Below, in pieces: positions 17,143 to 24,628 of a DNA stretch of 32,501 bases. The stretch's first letter is position 1. Every line of letters begins with the position of its first letter. Source of the DNA: Myxococcales bacterium (GTDB lineage Bacteria; Myxococcota_A; Bradymonadia; UBA7976; UBA1532); NCBI GenBank assembly GCA_002731825.1, contig PCCS01000051.1, positions 1 to 32,501 on the forward strand, in the 5' to 3' direction. The notes below the pieces were generated by a model, which saw nothing but the letters and a program-made list of their open reading frames with translations, had not been told where the DNA came from and ran no database searches. Both the position numbers and the translations under genes were made by a program.

Positions 17143-17221
17143 AAAAACTGACCAAGAGTCGCATCAGTCGACAAAAATATGACTCGTTTTGATCTATTTG
17201 CATCGTTTTCCGCTGCGAACC

Positions 17222-17251
17222 TTGACACCTCAGACCCGACCGACTTACAAA
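17222..17251 (+). promoter_or_regulatory. Candidate sigma70 promoter of the FHA operon
   Basis: TTGACA at 17222-17227 and TACAAA at 17246-17251 are separated by 18 bases. They lie about 45 bases before the FHA-CpaF-like start codon in a 154-base intergenic gap. The -10 element matches four of six consensus positions. Confidence 0.4.
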
Positions 17252-17296
17252 ACTTACTGAGTTGTAATTTGCCAAGTCGACCATCGAGGACAGAGC

Positions 17297-19030
17297 ATGC
17301 CGTTCGCAGTCACAATCCATGAAAAGGGTGGACAACCGCGCCGCCAGGAATTCGATAAGACTGAAGTCACGATTGGTCGTGTTCAGGGTAACGATATCAT
17401 TCTGCCCAAACAGAACGTGTCCAAGCGCCACAGCCGGATTGTCGTTAAAGACGGTAAGTTCATCATTGTCGATCTCAAATCGACCAATGGCACATATGTA
17501 AACGGTCGAAAAATCGCCTCACCGATGGTGATAAAGGAGACCGATAAGATCTATATCGGTGATTTTATTCTATCAGCAGAACCCGCAAGCACGGGAACTG
17601 AGGCAAGTGCTGCAGCCATAGAGCCAGCGCAAAAGGCACCTCCCCCACCGCCGAGACGGCCTGCACCGCCACCACAGCGACCCGCAGCCGCACCAAAGCC
17701 AAGTTCTGCTGCACCTGCGCCTCGCCCAAGAACACCGAGGCCGGCACCGGCACCGGCACCGGCCGCGTCAGCGGCACCTGAAAGGCGGCAACCAGAGCCA
17801 GCTGTCGGACAGCAAGAGATAAGGCAAAATGAGCTGCCAACACCGGCCGCTGACCTGCCCAGCCAAATTGTTGCATCTGCGGATGAGGCCCCAGTGGCCA
17901 TCTACCGATGGTTACGCCAGTATATGCGTGCAAATCGGATTGAAAGTCCCCCCACGTACTACATTGAGGCGGGCACCAATAAAGAGCTGACCGAGCAACT
18001 GGTACAGGCGGCGGAATCCGCCTGTAATCAAATCTCGGGCATTGATGCGAGGGCGGTTGCTGAGAGAGCGGCTGCTGAGGCATTGGGTGCGGGGTCACTT
18101 GGAGAACTTCTTGGGGACTCAAGTATCGAACGGATCTATTTTAATGACACGGATTCGGTCTGGATCACGCGCGGTGGCTCATCCACGCGCAGCAGCGCAT
18201 CATTTTCTTGTAACCATGCAATGGATACCGCTGTCGGCAGGCTACTCAGCACGGAGACAGTCTCACCATATGCCCAGGGATATCTTTCGGACGGAAGCCG
18301 TTTGCACTATGTAAGCAGTTCAGCAGGTGGACCGTATGTCACTGTCGATCGGCCTAGCAGAAGCCAAGTTAATTTAGAGCAGCTCACTGGGCAGAACGTT
18401 TTGAGTGCGAATATGGCCGCCTACCTTGGCGCTTCAATTCGACTCGGCCGAGTCATCCTTGTCTCAAGCAATGCCCTCGATGCACGCTTTGAGTTCGTGT
18501 CCGCTCTGTTAGCCGAGGTGGAATCCAACACCAGGGTCGTCAGCATCGATTCCGGCGGTCGACTTGTAAAGCCAAATGACCAATCGGTTCAACTGACGGC
18601 GAGTTCAGGGTCTAGTCTGCGACACGCTCTGATGATGCGACCGGATTATTTAGTTGTCGCTGACATCGCATGCTCAACCCCAACGGAGGCTCTTTCAGCC
18701 ATGGGGTCAACAACAACCGGGGGTGTCCTCGGCGTTTCAGCTGACTCACCGGAAGATGCCGTCTCAAGAGTTGTCAAACACGGTGCTGCAAGCTCCAATC
18801 AATCAGAAGGCCGCCTAACCGAACTGGCGAAAAACCGAATCGATATCATCGTGCAAATTCATGCCTTTGGAGATGGCTCTCATCGCGTAACTCAAATTAT
18901 GGATGTAGACGGAGAGATGGGAGAGACCTTTTCTGGATTTGACGGCTTTTCAGCATCCGGTCAAATCCCGCGCTGGTATGAGAATGCAATCAGTCTCGGC
19001 CATGACTTATCATCGAGCATTTTTGGCTAA
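17297..19030 (+). CDS. FHA domain fused to a CpaF/TadA-like ATPase fold lacking Walker motifs
   Basis: 577 residues. The N-terminal FHA domain (1-95) keeps Gly27-Arg28, SKRHS (42-46) and STNG (62-65), so it should bind phosphothreonine peptides. A Pro/Ala-rich linker (about 105-170) follows. Residues 195-577 track the CpaF/VirB11 type II/IV secretion ATPase family: SLGELLGDSSIERIYFNDTDSVWI, YLSDGSRLHYV, LRHALMMRPDYLVVADI, GSHRVTQIMDVDG. Where CpaF has GGTGSGKTT, this protein has SNALDARFEF (391-400). The Walker B Glu is Asp456, the following Arg is lost, and the His-box His is Ser481. It is predicted to be a non-hydrolysing pseudo-ATPase. GAGG lies about eight bases before the ATG. It is followed after 21 bases by the tandem FHA gene. 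Confidence 0.85.
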   Translation: MPFAVTIHEKGGQPRRQEFDKTEVTIGRVQGNDIILPKQNVSKRHSRIVVKDGKFIIVDLKSTNGTYVNGRKIASPMVIKETDKIYIGDFILSAEPASTGTEASAAAIEPAQKAPPPPPRRPAPPPQRPAAAPKPSSAAPAPRPRTPRPAPAPAPAASAAPERRQPEPAVGQQEIRQNELPTPAADLPSQIVASADEAPVAIYRWLRQYMRANRIESPPTYYIEAGTNKELTEQLVQAAESACNQISGIDARAVAERAAAEALGAGSLGELLGDSSIERIYFNDTDSVWITRGGSSTRSSASFSCNHAMDTAVGRLLSTETVSPYAQGYLSDGSRLHYVSSSAGGPYVTVDRPSRSQVNLEQLTGQNVLSANMAAYLGASIRLGRVILVSSNALDARFEFVSALLAEVESNTRVVSIDSGGRLVKPNDQSVQLTASSGSSLRHALMMRPDYLVVADIACSTPTEALSAMGSTTTGGVLGVSADSPEDAVSRVVKHGAASSNQSEGRLTELAKNRIDIIVQIHAFGDGSHRVTQIMDVDGEMGETFSGFDGFSASGQIPRWYENAISLGHDLSSSIFG

Positions 19031-19051
19031 ACGGACAGGCGCAACTTATCC

Positions 19052-19801
19052 ATGTATGTACTGGCCGTAAAGAACGAACGCGGCGCACTGGTCAGCGAAC
19101 ACCTTATCGATGCTGGAGAGATCATAGTCGGTCGACTAGACGGGTGTGACGTGGCCCTTGACAGTACGGCCGTCTCCAGACAACACGCCTGTTTCTACGT
19201 CGAAAATGCCCAGGTATTTGTGTCTGATATGGGCAGCGCCAACGGTGTGTATGTCAACGAACAACGCATCACTAGAGACACGCCTGTTGACGATAAATCA
19301 AGAATTCGTGTCTCAGAGTATCTTTTCCAACTTGAGCGTCATGAGCCAGAGCCGACTGGCAGTGGAATTCGGACAGCGCTCGTCGCCCCAGACGACGCCC
19401 ACGGAAAGCTCGTGATTCTCGCTGGTCATGATGCTGGCCGGGAGGTTCTTCTGTATGAGCCGATTATATCGGTTGGCCGAATTGATGAGAATGAACTCTC
19501 CATTCAAGATCCATCCGTCTCGCGTCAACATGCACAACTAAAGCGACAAGATGATGGCTCCTATGCGCTGACTGACTTGGGTTCCAGCAATGGTGTTTTC
19601 GTTCTTGGTCGACGCATAAATCGCCCGACACGGGTTGGCCATGGCGATCGAATTACCTTTGGTCAAATAGAATGTTTACTGACGACAGCAAATGGCCAAC
19701 AGGCCGGAGGTAAATCTCTTGGGCAGTGGCTCGTTTTCACTGTTCTGGCAATATTGGCAGCCATTTTAGGCTCGGCGGCTTCGCTTTTTTGGTTCGACTG
19801 A
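19052..19801 (+). CDS. Tail-anchored protein with two FHA domains
   Basis: 249 residues. FHA domain 1 (about 1-95) has Gly27-Arg28, SRQH (42-45) and SANG (62-65). FHA domain 2 (about 118-212) has Gly142-Arg143, SRQH (157-160) and SSNG (178-181), so both keep the phosphothreonine-binding set. A single hydrophobic helix (about 225-247) ends at the C-terminus, predicting a tail anchor with both FHA domains in the cytoplasm. It is in an operon with the FHA-pseudo-CpaF gene. Together they look like a membrane-anchored phospho-dependent scaffold. No Ser/Thr kinase gene is in the window. Confidence 0.87.
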   Translation: MYVLAVKNERGALVSEHLIDAGEIIVGRLDGCDVALDSTAVSRQHACFYVENAQVFVSDMGSANGVYVNEQRITRDTPVDDKSRIRVSEYLFQLERHEPEPTGSGIRTALVAPDDAHGKLVILAGHDAGREVLLYEPIISVGRIDENELSIQDPSVSRQHAQLKRQDDGSYALTDLGSSNGVFVLGRRINRPTRVGHGDRITFGQIECLLTTANGQQAGGKSLGQWLVFTVLAILAAILGSAASLFWFD

Positions 19802-19889
19802 GCGTTTTGTCAGAACAATGTGAGACGATGGGTGCGGTGACAAGATGGTCTACTAAACCCCGGGCAAACACCGCCATCGGGGGTACTCC

Positions 19890-19918
19890 AGGAGTTTATT
19901 TTGCTAAAATAGACTCCT
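19890..19918. terminator. Long hairpin between convergent FHA and mlaC-like genes
   Basis: AGGAGTTTATTTT (19890-19902) and AAAATAGACTCCT (19906-19918) form a 13-bp stem with a single G-T pair and a 3-base loop. It lies between two convergent genes and takes in part of the stop codon of the mlaC-like gene. The stem is A/T-rich toward the loop and is followed by only a broken T-run. A bidirectional terminator is the simplest reading. Confidence 0.5.
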
Positions 19919-20648
19919 AGTTCTTTTCACCGACTTGCTTTGCTTTTGCAGCATTCGCATCCGTCTTTTTCGAGGCCTCGGTCGGCGCTTTTCCGTCCAC
20001 TGTCGCTTTGACGGGCTTCGGAACTGACTTGACTTCACCTGGAACCTCACCGCCAAGCTCTCGAAGTTTATCAGCCATCTTCTTCAATAAGACAGGGTAC
20101 CCATCTTTCTTGATGATGCGCGTGAATTGTTCGCGATAGTTCTGCACCAAGCTCACTTCGTCGATAACGACATCCTCGGTGACCCATTGTTTGCCATTTT
20201 GGGTAATGACATGAAAAACAAGCTCGATTTCAGCCTTTGGCGTTTGCGCGATGACAGTGACTGCAGCTGCCCTACGGCCTTTTGCCTCTTCTCCCTCGTA
20301 TTCTAGTGTATAATCTTCGTTTGCTTTTCTAATGCGCGTCAAATAGCTCCGAAAGAGTAAGGCTCTAAATAGCGCGACAAACTCGGCACGATTCTCAGGC
20401 GTGAGGTTGGACCAGTGGGCTCTTAAAGCATTCTCACTCATGCGCTGAAAATCCAAGACTGGCTCAATCACTGATTTGAGCTTGGCATCTACTTTCTTCG
20501 CCTCTTCGGACCCGTCGACAACCTTCTGTTTTAATAATTGTCTCGCCTCGCTGACCTTGGCTTTTAGACTATCTGTCGGCGGTCCGGCCCAGCTCTGGCT
20601 GACCATCAACAGGAGACTTAAATTAGTCAGGATAAAGTGCTTAACCAT
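19917..20648 (-). CDS. MlaC/Ttg2C-like periplasmic phospholipid-binding protein
   Basis: About 243 residues, starting at an ATG (20648) that gives a clean Sec signal (MVKHFILTNLSLLLMVSQSWA, cleavage after Ala21). An upstream in-frame start at 20705 adds residues with no export signal. The body has the MlaC/Ttg2 pattern: VLDFQRMSENALRAHWSNLTPENRAEFVALFRALL, then a strand-rich part with VTEDVVIDEVSLVQNYREQF. MlaC proteins ferry phospholipids between the outer-membrane MlaA complex and the inner-membrane MlaFEDB transporter; neither is here. The tail after 205 is a Lys/Ala/Pro-rich extension. It is 57 bases downstream of the TolC-like gene and likely co-transcribed. Confidence 0.85.
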   Translation of the reverse strand: MVKHFILTNLSLLLMVSQSWAGPPTDSLKAKVSEARQLLKQKVVDGSEEAKKVDAKLKSVIEPVLDFQRMSENALRAHWSNLTPENRAEFVALFRALLFRSYLTRIRKANEDYTLEYEGEEAKGRRAAAVTVIAQTPKAEIELVFHVITQNGKQWVTEDVVIDEVSLVQNYREQFTRIIKKDGYPVLLKKMADKLRELGGEVPGEVKSVPKPVKATVDGKAPTEASKKTDANAAKAKQVGEKN

Positions 20649-20705
20649 TTTTGGTTTCCATTCATTATTGTGTTCAACAGTGAAGCTACGCATATGTGGT
20701 TCCAA

Positions 20706-22166
20706 CTATTCATTCGGATTTGGAATACTGAGTTCAATACCAACCGCCTGAGACAGACGAGCAACAGCCAGATTGTACTCATATATGACACGATAATACG
20801 TCAATCGAGCCTTGCTGTACGCTATCAAGCTTCGCAGCAATTGGTCTACAGTCGCAACGCCCAGACCGAAATTAAGCGTGTTTGAGATCAACCATGCTTT
20901 ACCGGCCTTCATCGCAATGCGTCGAACATCAGTCTCCGCCTTCCGGCGCTCCATTTCGCTCACCAGAGTGACCATTTCTAATCGAACTTGTTGGACAAGC
21001 GCATCGTATTCGGCCCGCTGCTGTAGTGCTTTTGCTTGCTTTTCTTTGAGTCGGCTCACCAAGACTGAATAGTCGATTTTCCATTTGGCTCCGATGACAA
21101 CCCCCCACCCAACGTAGTTGTAACCATCATTGGCAAAGGGATCGACAGGGTCATCAGCCGTCGTACCCTTGGCATATCTCAGACCGCCCACGAGCGCGAT
21201 ATCGGGTAAAAAATTTGCAATGGCCATATTAACTTCGCTTTGCCGGGCACGAATCGCTGCACGCGCCATCCGGATATCTGGCCTGGCGTCAAGAGCCAAT
21301 TCGATATATTCCGCCTGGTTCCTTCTCTCCACACTGACCGGCTTCAATTTGAGTGTGTCTAGAGAAATCGTGCCTGTTGGCGCGACCGAAGCAGCTAACC
21401 GAATGCCCGACCAAGCCTGCTTATTTAGAGCCTCTGTCTCAAGATATCTTGACTCAAGCTCCGCCTCGTCAACCAACAACTTACGCAGGTCATTACTTGT
21501 GAAGCGGCCCGTATCTTTGGCGAGTTCTTTTTCGATGGACCGCTTCGCTTTTGAGAATCTCTTACGTCCCTCTTTTAGAACGCCAAGAGCTGTTTCAGCC
21601 ATTTGTGCACCGTAGTAGGCTTTCTTCACTAGGAAATCTAGGCGTCCGCGAGCGTAGTTGATGCCCGACTTACCAACGGCGATGCCAGCGCGAGCCGCTT
21701 TTTGCCCATGTTCAATCTTACCAAAGGTATAAATCGGGAAGGTGACGTCAACATCAGTGCGCACCAAGAGCCCAATCTCCGTATCGGCCGTGATGCGTTC
21801 GTCGGTTTGGATATTCTGTCCAGGACATGCAATGACAGGTGCCAACCCTGTCATCGGGTCAACAGCTCCAGGGTCTACGCATCGATCGAGGACCCGACGC
21901 TCGGGTAAGGGCGCCATTAAAGCATCGATTTTTAAAACCGGCGACCAAGCGTAATACGCGCGATCAAATATGGCTTCATACTTCTTCAATTTAGCTCTAG
22001 CGATTGTCATTACAGGACTTGAAGCACGCGCTGCGCGCAAGAGATCATCGAGGGAATAACGGCTAGGCTTAACCGAGTCTGCATGCGCGGACACGGTCCA
22101 AAATAGACCGAAAAGCAAGGCAGAAACGAAAAACCGATGCAGACGACAATGTACACAAAGTTTCAT
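20706..22166 (-). CDS. TolC family outer-membrane efflux/export protein
   Basis: 486 residues with a signal peptide ending in SAHA (cleavage after Ala29). The mature part shows the two-fold TolC layout: YSLDDLLRAARASSPVMTIARAKLKKYEAIFDRAYYAWSP, a beta-strand part, long helices, then DARPDIRMARAAIRARQSEVNMAIANFLPDIALVGGLRY and a second helical pair ending in YNLAVARLSQAVGIEL. The length fits the family. TolC-family proteins form the outer-membrane duct of type I secretion or RND/ABC efflux. No inner-membrane partner is adjacent; the neighbour is mlaC-like, suggesting a role in envelope lipid traffic. It is divergent from the 91-residue gene at 22248. Confidence 0.88.
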   Translation of the reverse strand: MKLCVHCRLHRFFVSALLFGLFWTVSAHADSVKPSRYSLDDLLRAARASSPVMTIARAKLKKYEAIFDRAYYAWSPVLKIDALMAPLPERRVLDRCVDPGAVDPMTGLAPVIACPGQNIQTDERITADTEIGLLVRTDVDVTFPIYTFGKIEHGQKAARAGIAVGKSGINYARGRLDFLVKKAYYGAQMAETALGVLKEGRKRFSKAKRSIEKELAKDTGRFTSNDLRKLLVDEAELESRYLETEALNKQAWSGIRLAASVAPTGTISLDTLKLKPVSVERRNQAEYIELALDARPDIRMARAAIRARQSEVNMAIANFLPDIALVGGLRYAKGTTADDPVDPFANDGYNYVGWGVVIGAKWKIDYSVLVSRLKEKQAKALQQRAEYDALVQQVRLEMVTLVSEMERRKAETDVRRIAMKAGKAWLISNTLNFGLGVATVDQLLRSLIAYSKARLTYYRVIYEYNLAVARLSQAVGIELSIPNPNE

Positions 22167-22247
22167 CTCAGTTACCCTAGCTCAGCGTGGGCACATGTCA
22201 AGGACACGCTGGCTGAGGGCATCTTTATCGAAGGAGAGAGACCAATA

Positions 22248-22523
22248 ATGAGCATACCAAATGATGGATTCGAACAATATGAAACGCGATTCCAACAGCT
22301 TGTAGGTGATATCAAACCCGGACAGTTCGGCCGCTTTAAAGGGCGGCTTGTGAAGCGTCTGAATCGGGAAGAATTTCGAGAACAATTGAGCGAGTATGAA
22401 CGCTGTGGTTCACGTTTGGAAGCAGCTATGCAATCGGGCAACACCCTGAGCGAATCCCTCATGTCTCAGATCCGTTCCCTAGAAGTGACCATCGTTCTTG
22501 AGACCTCAAAATATTTGCCTTGA
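22248..22523 (+). CDS. Hypothetical small cytoplasmic protein
   Basis: 91 residues from the ATG at 22248, which has AAGGAG about 12 bases upstream. The frame stays open further upstream to 22137, but that part overlaps the divergent TolC-like gene and reads poorly. The protein is hydrophilic and predicted mostly helical, with basic (RFKGRLVKRLNREEFREQL) and acidic segments and no signal or membrane helix. I do not recognise the family. It is single and unlinked to its neighbours. Confidence 0.5.
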   Translation: MSIPNDGFEQYETRFQQLVGDIKPGQFGRFKGRLVKRLNREEFREQLSEYERCGSRLEAAMQSGNTLSESLMSQIRSLEVTIVLETSKYLP

Positions 22524-22535
22524 TCCCTGAGCCTT

Positions 22536-22553
22536 GTGCATAGTCGGTGCATA
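22536..22553. promoter_or_regulatory. GTGCATA direct repeat upstream of the MopE-type gene
   Basis: GTGCATA occurs at 22536-22542 and again at 22547-22553, exactly 11 bases apart, which is one helical turn. It is followed by an A/T-rich TATAAAAT-like stretch about 45 bases before the MopE-type start. It could be an operator or part of a promoter. No matching -35 element is evident. Confidence 0.3.
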
Positions 22554-22604
22554 TAAAATCTGATTACGATTAGCGACAGAGAGCTTAAACGATGGAGTCT
22601 GTAA

Positions 22605-24278
22605 ATGCGTGTTGAACAGGATCAAAAAGCGAATCTACTCCGATGCATCGCTCTATTGTGTGCGAGCGTTGCAAGCGTGTCTTGCATGGATGAGCAAACC
22701 CCGGCGAATCCGACCGAAACAATCGTAGACGGACGTACGGTCGAATCCAACGACGGTTCAATCGGCGGCGGCGGAGAGACGTGCATTTCAACCAGCGAAC
22801 TCTGTGATGGCTTAGACAATGATTGTGATGAGGCAATCGATGAAGAATTCTCCCTTGGTGAAATGTGTACCATTCAGATGGGGGGGTGTCGTGGCGACGG
22901 GGTCTGGGCCTGTGACCTCGAAAACAAGATTGCTGTCTGTGAGGGTCCTGCGCCAATGGGCACATCTGAGGTTTGTGACGAACTCGACAATGATTGCGAT
23001 GATACGATTGACGAAGGGATCGATCTGAATTCCGATGAACAAAATTGCGGTGCCTGCGGGTCCATCTGTGAGAGACCGAACGCGCAAGTTGAATGTCGTG
23101 CTGGAGCGTGCTTGATCTCAGCCTGTGTCGACGGCTTTGTCAATCTGAACGAGGAGCCATCTGATGGATGTGAATGCGAACTCAACAACGATGGCCAAGA
23201 AGCCTGTAATGATATCGATGACGACTGTGACGGCCTTGTAGATGAGACATTTCCCGTTGGGGATACCTGTGCAGCAGGCGTGGGTGCTTGCGTGACAAGC
23301 GGTGTTTTCGTTTGCGGTGATAATGCTGAGGTGAGCTGTAATGCTATGCCGCAAGACGGCACGCAAGAAGTCTGTAATGGCTTTGATGATGATTGTGACG
23401 GTCGCACAGATGAAGACTTTGATAGGGATGGTGACGGAGCATTTGCATGTCCGGATGTGGATTGTGCGCGTCCATGCCCCCCTGACATTAACTGCGACAT
23501 CGTGTGCCGTAATGTTGATTGTAACGACGACGATCGGGCCATAAATCCACTGGCTATAGATATTTGCGGCGATACGATCGATCAAAACTGTGATGGTCAG
23601 GACAACGCCTGTGCCGTCCATACAGGACGAATCGTTACCTTTCAAATCGTACCAGCTGGCGATGAAGGCTGTAGAGATATCGATGGCGACGGTGAGGCAG
23701 ACAATGGGTTCGGCCGCCTCGCCGGAATCATTAATCCGCAAGTCGAACGAGAGATAGATAACGGCAGCCTAAATCTATACGGCCTGTTTTACGGACTGGA
23801 GAGTGCTGCAGTAAATGCCCGTTTCGAATTTGCCATCGTCTATGGACTTGATGATGCAGTCGCGCCAGCGTCCATCGATGAGGATGGTGTACCTATCAAT
23901 ATCTTCCCAGGTGCCCAGATGAATCAGGGTGCGCTGACCGCGGGTCCGCGGCCATTCATTCTTCAATTGCCGGTCATTAATGGCGAGTTAATCGCATTAC
24001 CAACGCAATCAGCCACAATCACTGGTGATACTGAATTACCAGTTGAGTTAAACGGGCTTGTGGGTGTCCGTGTCTCGAATGGAATCCTAACTGCTGGTCT
24101 CGAGCGAGCATCATTGCGTGAAGCAATCTTAATGGTTGCCCCGGCGTTTGTCGGAATTATTGACGCCTTCGATGCCGATCTCGACCTTAATGGAGATGGT
24201 ATCCCAGAGAGTATGGGCCTCTGTGCTCGCTTTTCAATCGAACCTGCTACAGTTCGAAATATTCCACCACCACAATAA
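22605..24278 (+). CDS. MopE-type cysteine- and aspartate-rich lipoprotein
   Basis: 557 residues. The N-terminus (MRVEQDQKANLLRCIALLCA, then SVASVSC) ends in a possible lipobox Cys27. Five C-D/N-x-x-D-x-D/N-C-D/x-x-x-x-D-E/Q units start near residues 67, 124, 201, 257 and 321, e.g. CDGLDNDCDEAIDE and CNGFDDDCDGRTDE. Between the last two is an EF-hand-like DRDGDGAF. These match the putative metal-binding MopE repeats common in deltaproteobacterial surface proteins, presumed to bind calcium or copper. The C-terminal 220 residues are acidic and strand-rich with no motif I recognise. GGAG seven bases before the ATG supports the start. The protein is surface or periplasmic by inference; its partner is unknown. 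Confidence 0.8.
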   Translation: MRVEQDQKANLLRCIALLCASVASVSCMDEQTPANPTETIVDGRTVESNDGSIGGGGETCISTSELCDGLDNDCDEAIDEEFSLGEMCTIQMGGCRGDGVWACDLENKIAVCEGPAPMGTSEVCDELDNDCDDTIDEGIDLNSDEQNCGACGSICERPNAQVECRAGACLISACVDGFVNLNEEPSDGCECELNNDGQEACNDIDDDCDGLVDETFPVGDTCAAGVGACVTSGVFVCGDNAEVSCNAMPQDGTQEVCNGFDDDCDGRTDEDFDRDGDGAFACPDVDCARPCPPDINCDIVCRNVDCNDDDRAINPLAIDICGDTIDQNCDGQDNACAVHTGRIVTFQIVPAGDEGCRDIDGDGEADNGFGRLAGIINPQVEREIDNGSLNLYGLFYGLESAAVNARFEFAIVYGLDDAVAPASIDEDGVPINIFPGAQMNQGALTAGPRPFILQLPVINGELIALPTQSATITGDTELPVELNGLVGVRVSNGILTAGLERASLREAILMVAPAFVGIIDAFDADLDLNGDGIPESMGLCARFSIEPATVRNIPPPQ

Positions 24279-24316
24279 CTGGCAGACGGTGCGCGCGGAC
24301 ATCATGTGATGGCGGG

Positions 24317-24628
24317 CTAACTTTGGCGAGGCACATCATCCAGGTCCAACTGCCGAAGCGCTTCGCGAATCAACATGGATTTACTGGCCCTGGAGTGACC
24401 TCGTTTCTTGAGTTCTTGAACAAGTTCATTCAAACGCGCGATATCTTCATTATACAAGCTGATCGACACCACTTTGTAATGGGTGGGCTTGTCGTTCTTC
24501 GCAATCGTTCGACCGTTTACTCGACGTGGTAGCCGAGGATCAAAAAACTCCTCGACGGCTCGCTCTTCATCATCAAAGAAGCCCTTGATTGCGCCGACAA
24601 CATCTTCATCAGATGTGGGTTGTACCAC
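24317..24628 (-). CDS. Ribbon-helix-helix protein, candidate partner of the ParA-like ATPase
   Basis: About 103 residues from GTG 24628, chosen because a perfect GGAGGAG lies six bases before it; a TTG at 24655 is an alternative. The N-terminal part is acidic (SDEDVVGAIKGFFDDEERAVEEFFDPRLPRR). The C-terminal half fits a ribbon-helix-helix DNA-binding fold: strand YKVVSISLY (51-59), helix EDIARLNELVQELKKRG and helix SRASKSMLIREALRQL. This resembles the small RHH centromere-binding partners (ParG/omega type) of ParA ATPases. The gene overlaps the end of the parA-like gene by 20 bases, so production is coupled. DNA binding is predicted, not shown. Confidence 0.75.
   Translation of the reverse strand: MVQPTSDEDVVGAIKGFFDDEERAVEEFFDPRLPRRVNGRTIAKNDKPTHYKVVSISLYNEDIARLNELVQELKKRGHSRASKSMLIREALRQLDLDDVPRQS

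Noticed and set aside
17551..18122. Antisense frames opposite the FHA protein linker, rich in Gly/Ala or Pro/Gln
   Set aside because: They arise from the Pro/Ala-rich low-complexity codons of the linker on the plus strand.
22174..22201. Promoter for the TolC-like gene (TTGACA with TAGGGT)
   Set aside because: The -35 is perfect, but the -10 matches poorly and would place the transcript start at the start codon.
22874..23741. Antisense frames of about 210-220 residues opposite the MopE repeats
   Set aside because: They are Ser/Thr/Gln or Ile/Thr-rich mirror images of the Asp/Cys repeat codons, a common artefact of such genes.
24279..24300. CTGGCAGACGGTGCGC as a sigma54-type GG-N10-GC element
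   Set aside because: It lies between convergent genes with no gene downstream in the right direction, and the flanking consensus is poor.
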